From: Alsobacter sp045348435
GTDB taxonomy: Bacteria; Pseudomonadota; Alphaproteobacteria; Rhizobiales; Beijerinckiaceae
NCBI RefSeq assembly: GCF_045348435.1
Contig: NZ_CP157484.1
Location: 1,054,001 to 1,118,000 of the forward strand
Direction of reading: 5' to 3'
Length of the DNA: 64,000 nucleotides
In this document: piece by piece, positions 17,885 through 23,958 of the stretch
How the letters are laid out: each line of letters opens with the position of its first letter
Position numbering within the stretch: the stretch's first letter is position 1
Made by a program: the position numbers and the translations under genes
The notes under the pieces: generated by a model
Database searches by the model: none
What the model was told of the DNA's origin: nothing
Seen by the model: only the letters and a program-made list of their open reading frames with translations

Positions 17885-18583
17885 ATGTCGATCGTGAAGT
17901 CCATCCGCCGGCAGGCGACCCCCATTCACCGTGAGGGCTGGCCCTTCATCGCCGGATTCGCGGTGCTGGCGCTGATCCTGGGCTGGATCTGGGGACCGCT
18001 GGGCTGGATCGGCTGGATCCTCACCGCGTGGTGCGCCTATTTCTTCCGCGATCCCGCCCGCACGGTGCCGGTGCGCGAGGGGCTGGTCGTGTCGCCGGCC
18101 GACGGCCGCGTCTCCCAGATCCTGGCCTGCGTGCCGCCGGCCGAGCTCGGCCTGTCCGAGACGCCGCTGGTGCGCGTCTCCATCTTCATGAACGTCTTCG
18201 ACTGCCACGTGAACCGCATGCCGGTGTCGGGCCGCATCGTCACGATGGTCTACCGCCCGGGCCTGTTCCTCAACGCCGAGCTGCACAAGGCCAGCGACGA
18301 CAACGAGCGCAGCGGCATGGTCATCGAGAGCATGACGGGCCGCTACGGCGTCGTGCAGATCGCCGGCCTCATCGCCCGGCGCATCGTGCCCTTTGTCAAG
18401 GAGGGCGCCACGCTGGGCGTCGGCGAGCGCTTCGGCCTGATCCGCTTCGGCTCGCGCGTCGACGTCTACCTGCCGGAGGGCGTGCGCCCGCTGGTCGGCG
18501 AGGGCCAGAAGGCGATCGCGGGCGAAACCGTGCTGGCCGACGCCAGGGCCGCGGACCCGGCCCGCGGCTTCGCCCTCATCTGA
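17885..18583 (+). CDS. psd: phosphatidylserine decarboxylase proenzyme
   Basis: Makes phosphatidylethanolamine from phosphatidylserine at the inner membrane. 232 residues, the short archaeal-type class (TIGR00164). A membrane hairpin lies at residues 20-50, then FFRDPARTVP, SPADGRV, IFMNVFDCHVNRMPVSG and KEGATLGVGERFGLIRFGSR. Gly189-Ser190 is the predicted self-cleavage site that yields the pyruvoyl group. It is directly upstream of pssA, the preceding step, so the two act in series. Confidence 0.95.
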   Translation: MSIVKSIRRQATPIHREGWPFIAGFAVLALILGWIWGPLGWIGWILTAWCAYFFRDPARTVPVREGLVVSPADGRVSQILACVPPAELGLSETPLVRVSIFMNVFDCHVNRMPVSGRIVTMVYRPGLFLNAELHKASDDNERSGMVIESMTGRYGVVQIAGLIARRIVPFVKEGATLGVGERFGLIRFGSRVDVYLPEGVRPLVGEGQKAIAGETVLADARAADPARGFALI

Positions 18584-18649
18584 GCCGCGCCGCATTCGTG
18601 TTTGGCCGATTGTGCTCTAAGCTGCGCGCCGCATGAGCGAACCCGCCCG

Positions 18650-19495
18650 ATGACCGACCTCTTCCCGCCCTACGAGCCTGGCGACGAACCGCGCCGGCGG
18701 CGCTTCAAGCCCGTGCCGCTGCGCGTGCTGCTGCCCAATCTGGTGACGCTCCTGTCGCTGTGCGCGGGCCTCACCGCCATGCGCCTCGCCATCGAGGGCG
18801 ACGACAAGCTCGACCGGGCCGTCATCGCCATCCTGATCGCGGCGGTGCTCGACGGCCTGGACGGCCGGCTCGCGCGCCTGCTGAAGGGCACCTCGCGCTT
18901 CGGGGCGGAGCTGGATTCGCTGGCCGACTTCGTCAGCTTCGGCGTGGCGCCGGCCATCATCCTCTACACCTACAGCCTGCACGTGCTGCCTTCGCTGGGC
19001 TGGCTGGTGACGCTCGCCTTCGCGATGGCCTGCGCGCTGCGGCTGGCGCGCTTCAACGTCTCCATCGACGATCCCATGCGGCCGGACTGGCAGAAGAACT
19101 TCTTCGTCGGCATCCCGGCGCCCGCGGGGGCGCTGGCGGGGCTGCTGCCGGTCTACATCCACCTCGTCGGCGTCGAACGGCCCGCCGGCTTCGTGGTGCT
19201 GGAGGCCGTCTACGTCCTTTTCATCGCGCTCATGATGGTGAGCCGCATCCCGACCTATGCGGGCAAGACGCTGGGCAGCCGCGTCCCGCGCGAATGGGCG
19301 ATCCCGCTGCTGCTCGCGGTGGCGCTGTTCATCACCCTGCTGGTGATCCACACCTTCGCGCTGCTGCTCGTGCTGACGGTGATCTATCTCGGCCTGATCC
19401 CGCTGGGCGTGCGCAAATACCGGGTGCGCGAGCGCCTCGACAGGCGCTCGCCCGCGATGACGCCGGAGCCGGCGAACGCGCCGGGCGATCATTAA
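18650..19495 (+). CDS. pssA: CDP-diacylglycerol--serine O-phosphatidyltransferase
   Basis: Makes phosphatidylserine from CDP-diacylglycerol and serine. The CDP-alcohol phosphotransferase motif DGx2ARx8Gx3Dx3D is intact (DGRLARLLKG, then GAELDSLAD). There are about eight hydrophobic helices; the first 25 residues are polar and arginine-rich. 281 residues. The ATG at 18650 is 66 bp after psd. An ATG at 18633 is in another frame and stops after six codons. It acts immediately before Psd in the phosphatidylethanolamine pathway. Confidence 0.93.
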   Translation: MTDLFPPYEPGDEPRRRRFKPVPLRVLLPNLVTLLSLCAGLTAMRLAIEGDDKLDRAVIAILIAAVLDGLDGRLARLLKGTSRFGAELDSLADFVSFGVAPAIILYTYSLHVLPSLGWLVTLAFAMACALRLARFNVSIDDPMRPDWQKNFFVGIPAPAGALAGLLPVYIHLVGVERPAGFVVLEAVYVLFIALMMVSRIPTYAGKTLGSRVPREWAIPLLLAVALFITLLVIHTFALLLVLTVIYLGLIPLGVRKYRVRERLDRRSPAMTPEPANAPGDH

Positions 19496-19510
19496 GCCGG
19501 AACGCGCGCC

Positions 19511-19861
19511 TCAGCGCGCGGGCTTGACCAGCCGCTTGGCGTTGGCGCGGGCCCGCCGGCTCATCGGCGCGGTCGCGGCCGTGGCGATGTCGGCGAAGCC
19601 GTGGGCGAAATCCGCCGGCTCGCGCACGGCGCCGAAGAAGGCCCCGGCCCAGAAGGTCGCGAAGGCGACCTGGGCGGCCACGAAGCCCTCGATCGAGGCC
19701 TCCACCTTCTCGGCCAACATGCGGTGGGTTTCGGCCTGCGCCTTGGCGTCCTGCGGGCCGAGCAGGATGGGCGCGCGCGCCGCGATGGTGATGGCCGAGG
19801 CGAAGGACGTCTCCGCCGCCATCATGGACAGTTCGGCGGCGCGAATATTCAGGCGATGCAT
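19511..19861 (-). CDS. phasin-like small helical protein
   Basis: 116 residues without signal peptide, alanine-rich and mostly amphipathic helix. The patterns ITIAARAPILLG, QAETHRMLAEKVEASIEGFV and AAQVAFATFWAGAFF resemble the phasin motif of polyhydroxyalkanoate granule proteins in Hyphomicrobiales (R..M...A.....E..RMV.EKV.A..EG). Similarity is judged by eye and is moderate. The tail is basic (SRRARANAKRLVKPAR). It is convergent with pssA; a 7-bp GC hairpin (19503-19520) overlaps its 3' end. Confidence 0.55.
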   Translation of the reverse strand: MHRLNIRAAELSMMAAETSFASAITIAARAPILLGPQDAKAQAETHRMLAEKVEASIEGFVAAQVAFATFWAGAFFGAVREPADFAHGFADIATAATAPMSRRARANAKRLVKPAR

Positions 19862-20051
19862 GGCCTACTCCGGCGTCCAACCCTCCCGGGATGGCCCGGG
19901 ATCCCTCGTCTACGCGCGCTCGACCAATCAGTTCGTGTCTGAACTATCTTAAGCTTTACCGCGCGGTAAGTCGATGGCCGCGGCGAATCGCCTGGGCGAC
20001 CGGTCCACGCGCCATCCTCTCACGTCGCGGCTCGTCCCGTCGCCCGCCTGG

Positions 20052-20105
20052 AGCATGCTGCGAAAAGGTGGAATCCGGCTTTTCGCACGAAGCATGCGAC
20101 GATCA
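20052..20105. repeat. dispersed palindromic intergenic repeat, copy 2
   Basis: GCATGC ends flank TGCGAAAAG and CTTTTCGCA inverted arms around GTGGAATCCGG. It is nearly identical to copy 1 at 15670. It lies in a 386-bp gene-free stretch (19862-20247) between the phasin-like gene and maf. The rest of that stretch holds the hairpin at 20112 and nothing else I can name. Confidence 0.8.
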
Positions 20106-20111
20106 AGAAAC

Positions 20112-20153
20112 CCAGCCCATGCTGTGTTTCCATCACAACACAGCATGGGCTGG
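20112..20153. repeat. perfect 17-bp inverted repeat upstream of maf
   Basis: CCAGCCCATGCTGTGTT (20112-20128) and AACACAGCATGGGCTGG (20137-20153) are exact complements around the 8-nt loop TCCATCAC. It follows the dispersed repeat by 6 bp. There is no T tract, so it is not a standard terminator. Similar AGCATGG sequence follows the other two dispersed repeats. Confidence 0.8.
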
Positions 20154-20247
20154 CGCCGGCGGACGCGCTGTTTGCAACCTGCGGGCTTTCCAGTACGGTC
20201 CGCGCCGCAAATCGGCCGCGCGAGCGGCGCTGAGACCGGAGAGTTCC

Positions 20248-20886
20248 TTGGCCGCAGAGCCGAAAGACTGGCGACCGAAGCTCATCCTCGCCTCGGCGTC
20301 CCCGCGGCGTCTGGCGCTGCTGCAGCAGATCGGGATCGAGCCCGACGCGCTCCTGCCGAGCGATCTTGACGAATCGCCGCTCAAGGGCGAGCGCCCGAAG
20401 GCGCTGGCGCGTCGCCTCGCCCGCGAGAAAGCCGAGCGGGCGCTGGGCGTGCTGCGCACCCGCGACGAGTTGAAGGGCGGCTTCATCGTCGCCGCCGACA
20501 CCGTGGTGGCGCGCGGCAGCCGCATCCTGCCCAAGCCCGAGCATGTCGACGAGGCGGCGCAGTGCCTGCGCCTGCTGTCGGGTCGCGGCCACCGGGTCTA
20601 TACGGGGCTGTGCGTGGTGACGCCCAAGGAGGGCTTCCGCGAGCGGGTGGTGGAGACCAGGGTCGCCTTCAAGCACCTGTCGCGCTCCGACATCGAGGCC
20701 TACCTGGCGTCCGGGGAGTGGCGCGGCAAGGCTGGCGGCTACGCCGTCCAGGGCCGGGCGGCGGCCTTCGTCACCAAGCTGGTCGGCTCCTATTCGTCCG
20801 TCGTGGGGCTGCCCCTCTACGAGGTCATGGCGCTGCTCGGCGGAGAGGGGTATCCCATCCACATGTCGTGGCTGAACAGCCTGTAG
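20248..20886 (+). CDS. maf: Maf family nucleotide pyrophosphatase
   Basis: Maf proteins hydrolyse non-canonical or canonical nucleoside triphosphates to monophosphates. The 212-residue product has LILASASPRRLALLQQIGI, ESPLKGERPKALARRLAREK, the core FIVAADTVV, HRVYTGL and GKAGGYAVQGRAAAF. The start is probably TTG at 20248, with GGAG (20238-20241) 6 nt before it. An in-frame ATG at 20119 lies inside the hairpin and is unlikely. It is followed by an SDR gene and yacG. Confidence 0.9.
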   Translation: MAAEPKDWRPKLILASASPRRLALLQQIGIEPDALLPSDLDESPLKGERPKALARRLAREKAERALGVLRTRDELKGGFIVAADTVVARGSRILPKPEHVDEAAQCLRLLSGRGHRVYTGLCVVTPKEGFRERVVETRVAFKHLSRSDIEAYLASGEWRGKAGGYAVQGRAAAFVTKLVGSYSSVVGLPLYEVMALLGGEGYPIHMSWLNSL

Positions 20887-20933
20887 GCGTCCGCCAGGAC
20901 GGGCAGGGCGCCGGACAGGCGAGGGGAGGCAGC

Positions 20934-21740
20934 ATGGTCGATCGTCTCAGCGGCAAGGTCGCGCTGGTCGTGGGGGCTGGATCCATCGGTCCGGGCTGGG
21001 GCAACGGCAAGGCCACGGCCGTCACCTTTGCGCGCGAAGGCGCGCGCGTGGTCTGCGCCGACCTCAACCTCGCCGCCGCCGAGGAGACCGCCGAGATCAT
21101 CCGGGACGAGGGCGGCGACGCCATCGCGGTCCAGGCGGACGTCACCCGCCTGGCCGAGATCGACGAGATGGTCGAGGCGACCCTCGCCGCCTATGGCCGC
21201 ATCGACGTGCTCGACAACAATGTCGGCATCGCGGTCGTGGGCGGGGTCGTCGAGATCGAAGAGGACGAGTGGGACCGCGTCCTGGACGTGAACCTGAAGA
21301 GCGCCTTCCTGACCATGAAGCGCGTGATCCCGGTCATGGAGCGCCAGGGCGGGGGCTCCATCGTCAACATCTCGTCGGTGGCGTCGATCCGCTGGACAGG
21401 CATCCCCTACGCCACCTATTACGCCTCGAAAGCGGCCCTGAACCACCTCACCAAGACCACCGCCGTGCAATATGCGGCGCAGAAGATCCGCGTGAACGCC
21501 GTGCTGCCCGGGCTGATGAAGACGCCCATGGTGGCCGCCTCCGCCGGCCTCGCCGCCACCTATGCGGCGGGCGACGTGGAGGAGATGTGGCGCAAGCGCG
21601 ACGCGCAGGTGCCCATGGGCCATATGGGAGAAGGCTGGGACGTCGCCAACGCGGCCCTGTTCCTGGCCAGCGACGAGTCCCGCTACGTCACCGGGCTGGA
21701 GCTCATCGTCGACGGTGGATTGACCCTGAAATATGCCTGA
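20934..21740 (+). CDS. SDR family NAD(P)-dependent oxidoreductase
   Basis: 268 residues, classical short-chain dehydrogenase. The cofactor loop is a variant, GAGSIGPGWGNG (residues 14-25). NNVG replaces NNAG, catalytic Ser lies in NISSVAS, and YxxxK is YYASK (Tyr162, Lys166). The C-terminus has the usual DESRYVTGLELIVDGG. The substrate cannot be predicted. GGGGAGG precedes the ATG. It sits between maf and yacG, which are usually adjacent, and overlaps yacG by 8 bp, so translation is probably coupled. Confidence 0.9.
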   Translation: MVDRLSGKVALVVGAGSIGPGWGNGKATAVTFAREGARVVCADLNLAAAEETAEIIRDEGGDAIAVQADVTRLAEIDEMVEATLAAYGRIDVLDNNVGIAVVGGVVEIEEDEWDRVLDVNLKSAFLTMKRVIPVMERQGGGSIVNISSVASIRWTGIPYATYYASKAALNHLTKTTAVQYAAQKIRVNAVLPGLMKTPMVAASAGLAATYAAGDVEEMWRKRDAQVPMGHMGEGWDVANAALFLASDESRYVTGLELIVDGGLTLKYA

Positions 21741-21933
21741 CGACGCCCCTCTGCCCGCCAACGACCCCGCCCCGCAGACCACGGGCGTCTGCCCCATGTG
21801 CGGCAAGCCCACGCAGCTGAAATATCGCCCCTTCTGCTCCAAGCGCTGCGCCGACGTCGACCTCTCGCGATGGCTCAACGGCGTCTACGCCGTCCCGGTC
21901 CAGCCCACCGACGAGGAAGACGAAGAGAGCTGA
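21733..21933 (+). CDS. yacG: DNA gyrase inhibitor YacG
   Basis: 66-residue zinc protein. Four cysteines, Cys20, Cys23, Cys35 and Cys39 (CPMC...CSKRC), form the zinc knuckle, followed by the YacG-typical DVDLSRWLNGVYAVP and an acidic tail EEDEES. YacG binds GyrB and blocks DNA binding in E. coli. The start codon lies inside the end of the SDR gene (ATGCCTGA). Confidence 0.92.
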   Translation: MPDDAPLPANDPAPQTTGVCPMCGKPTQLKYRPFCSKRCADVDLSRWLNGVYAVPVQPTDEEDEES

Positions 21934-21983
21934 CCGTCGCCCTTCTCGACGGCTCAGCCCCACCCAGCCCCTCATCCCGAGGA

Positions 21984-22000
21984 GCCATGCGCAGCATGGC
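21984..22000. repeat. short hairpin in the repeat island
   Basis: GCCATGC (21984-21990) pairs with GCATGGC (21994-22000). The surrounding CTCATCCCGAGGAGC...GTCTCGAAGGACCATG resembles intergenic repeats I know from Hyphomicrobiales, but no second copy lies in this window. It opens the 967-bp gene-free region 21934-22900. Confidence 0.5.
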
Positions 22001-22040
22001 GTCTCGAAGGACCATGCGGAGTTTGCCTAAACCCCACCCC

Positions 22041-22158
22041 CGTCATCCCCGGCGCGCCGCAGGCGCGGGAAGGGGATCCAGAGAGGCCGGGCGAAGGGCG
22101 CCCACGTCCCAACCCGCCCGGACCCCCGTCCCGGCGCTCCGCGCCGCCGGGGATGACG
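22041..22158. repeat. 54-bp direct repeat (copy 1) and long inverted repeat
   Basis: 22041-22094 is repeated at 22719-22772 with two differences. Within this region, CGTCATCCCCGGCG (22041-22054) is the exact inverse complement of CGCCGGGGATGACG (22145-22158), so the whole unit can fold into one long hairpin of about 118 nt. Confidence 0.75.
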
Positions 22159-22160
22159 CC

Positions 22161-22208
22161 CTTCTCCCCGGCACGGGGAGAAGGTGGCCCGAAGGGCCGG
22201 ATGAGGGG
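22161..22208. repeat. REP-like unit A, copy 1
   Basis: CTTCTCCCCG-GCA-CGGGGAGAAG hairpin followed by GGTGGCCCGAAGGGCCGGATGAGGGG. The same head and the same GGATGAGGGG tail recur at 22587-22634 and 28882-28935. Confidence 0.8.
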
Positions 22209-22237
22209 CCGGACGGCGCCACGGCTCGCCGCCCCGC

Positions 22238-22266
22238 TTGACAAGCGGATAAAATTCCTATACCCT
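22238..22266 (+). promoter_or_regulatory. candidate sigma70-type promoter with no gene downstream
   Basis: TTGACA (22238-22243), 17-bp spacer, TACCCT (22261-22266); TATACC at 22259 is an alternative -10 with 15-bp spacing. The short AT-rich stretch stands out from its surroundings. No open frame with a ribosome site follows for over 600 bp, so it could drive a small RNA or be the distal promoter of the dioxygenase at 22901. Confidence 0.4.
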
Positions 22267-22586
22267 GTCCATGCTCCGGTCCACGGAGGGGCGTCTGCAG
22301 CGTGACGGATGGGGATCGGGGGCGGCGGCCGTCAAAGCCGGGCTCACGACCCGGTCGAGGCGGCGGACGGAAGACAAGGTCCGACCAGCGACAACGCGAA
22401 GGGGCTGAAAGCGCCCCGGGATCTTCCTGTCGTCCTCCAACGCTGCGCGCGGAGCGGCGGGGCCTGGCGGCCTCCCGGCTTTCACTCTACCCACCCCACT
22501 CGCCGTGGGGTCCCCAGCGACGCCGCTCCGCGCCGCCCTCCACCTATCCCTCCGGGCCGAAAGGCCGCGGAGCTATCCGTGTTTCC

Positions 22587-22697
22587 CTTCTCCCCGGCAC
22601 GGGGAGAACGCAGCCCGCAGCGCCGGATGAGGGGACATGCAGCCAAGCCCCGCCACCCCTCACCCCCACCCTCTCCCCGTTCCGGGGCGAGGGGGCC
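22587..22697. repeat. composite REP element: unit A copy 2 plus unit B copy 1
   Basis: Unit A at 22587-22634 (CTTCTCCCCGGCACGGGGAG head, GGATGAGGGG tail) and unit B at 22656-22697 (CCCCTCACCCC...CTCTCCCCGTTCCGGGGCGAG). The same A-then-B order with similar spacing recurs at 28882-28984 in the TRAP operon. Confidence 0.8.
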
Positions 22698-22718
22698 CGC
22701 TGCGGCGCTTCCCCACCC

Positions 22719-22772
22719 CGTCATCCCCTGCGCGCCGCAGGCGCGGGAAGGGGATCCAGAAAGGCCGGGCGA
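22719..22772. repeat. 54-bp direct repeat, copy 2
   Basis: Matches 22041-22094 with two substitutions. It contains the small palindrome GCGCGCCGCAGGCGCG. From here to 22900 I see no further feature apart from the presumed leader of the dioxygenase gene. Confidence 0.8.
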
Positions 22773-22900
22773 GACGCGCGGCCGCACGGTGTCCTATGCG
22801 GGGCTGCAAGGGGGCGGCACTGGCGCCGGCGGCGGCTGGGCTTATCTGTGCGTCCAACGAAGCGCCGCGATCCGCAGCGCCGCACCAGGACCCGACCGAC

Positions 22901-23851
22901 ATGGCGACACCCTTGCAGCTCACGGGCATCCACCACCTCACGGCGATCACCGCCGACGCGAAGGGCAATCACGCTTTCTACACCGACACGCTGGGCATGC
23001 GGCTGGTGAAGAAGACCGTCAACCAGGACGACGTGAGCGCCTACCACCTGTTCTACGCCGACGCCGAGGCCTCGCCCGGCACGGACATCACCTTCTTCGA
23101 CTGGCCGGCCGCGCCCGAGCGGCGTGGGACCCACAGCGTCGCCCGGACCGCGCTGCGGGTGTCGGGCGAGGAGACCCTGCGCTGGTGGGCGGCGCGCTTC
23201 GACGAGCGCGGCGTGCGCCACGGCGGGATCGTGACGCGCGACGGCCGCCTCACGCTCGACTTCGAGGACCCCGAGGGCCAGCGGCTCGCGCTGGTGGACG
23301 ACGGCGGCGCCGGCCCGGCCCATCCGTGGGACCGCAGCCCTGTCCCGGCGGAGCGCCAGATCCGCGGGCTGGGCCCGATCACGCTCAGCGTGCCGGACGC
23401 CGCACCCACCGGCGCGGTGCTCGAGCGGGTGATGAACATGCGCCACGCCCGCCGCTACGACCATGACGGGCGCAGCGTCCACGTCTTCGAGATGGGGGAG
23501 GGCGGCCCAGCCGCCGAGCTCCACGTCGTCGTCGAGCCGGACCTGCCCGAGGCGCGGCAGGGCGCCGGCGCGGTGCATCACGTCGCCTTCCGCACGCCGG
23601 ACGCGCAGCAATACGCGGCCTGGGCCGAGCGGCTGCGCGAGCTGCGCGTCCCGTCCAGCGGGCCGGTGGACCGGTTCTACTTCCAGAGCCTCTATTTCCG
23701 GGAGCCGAACGGGATCCTGTTCGAGATCGCCACCGACGGTCCGGGCTTCGCCACCGACGAGCCGGCCGAGGCGCTCGGCGAAAAGCTCGCATTACCGCCC
23801 TTCCTGGAGCCGCGCCGGGCCCAGATCGAGGCCGGCCTGAAGCCGCTCTGA
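22901..23851 (+). CDS. VOC family ring-cleaving dioxygenase (MhqO-like)
   Basis: 316 residues with two glyoxalase/bleomycin-resistance (VOC) modules, residues about 5-130 and 150-300. Metal-site elements are visible as TGIHHLTAI, GAVHHVAF and REPNGILFEIATDGPGF, the last typical of extradiol dioxygenase-like proteins of the MhqO/LinE group. Such enzymes cleave hydroquinone or catechol-type rings with Fe(II). The substrate is unknown. The ATG at 22901 follows a weak site; longer in-frame starts run into the repeat island and were rejected. Confidence 0.88.
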   Translation: MATPLQLTGIHHLTAITADAKGNHAFYTDTLGMRLVKKTVNQDDVSAYHLFYADAEASPGTDITFFDWPAAPERRGTHSVARTALRVSGEETLRWWAARFDERGVRHGGIVTRDGRLTLDFEDPEGQRLALVDDGGAGPAHPWDRSPVPAERQIRGLGPITLSVPDAAPTGAVLERVMNMRHARRYDHDGRSVHVFEMGEGGPAAELHVVVEPDLPEARQGAGAVHHVAFRTPDAQQYAAWAERLRELRVPSSGPVDRFYFQSLYFREPNGILFEIATDGPGFATDEPAEALGEKLALPPFLEPRRAQIEAGLKPL

Positions 23852-23867
23852 CCCGCAGGAGAGGCCG

Positions 23868-23957
23868 ATGGAGAAGATCGTCGCGGCCGTCGGACTGATC
23901 GGCGCCCTCGTGCTGGTCGCCGCGGTGATCGGGCTGGAGCGCGCCGGAGCGTTCTAG
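23868..23957 (+). CDS. 29-residue hydrophobic micro-protein
   Basis: MEKIVAAVGLIGALVLVAAV continuing to LERAGAF. AGGAGAGG precedes the ATG by a normal spacing. It is almost one transmembrane helix with a charged end at each side. It starts 16 bp after the dioxygenase stop, so it may be co-transcribed with it, and ends 1 bp before the convergent glgX stop. No function known; support is the ribosome site and composition. Confidence 0.45.
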   Translation: MEKIVAAVGLIGALVLVAAVIGLERAGAF

Positions 23958-23958
23958 C

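Noticed and set aside
19891..20247. N-terminal extension of maf through the repeat and hairpin
   Set aside because: It also translates the dispersed repeat; the TTG at 20248 has a ribosome site and the right family start.
21934..22240. tRNA gene expected after yacG in related genomes
   Set aside because: The interval consists of palindromic repeats; no tRNA arms could be traced.
22302..23466. Long frames running through the repeat island into the dioxygenase
   Set aside because: They translate palindromic repeats and then run out of frame with the VOC domain; no ribosome site fits.
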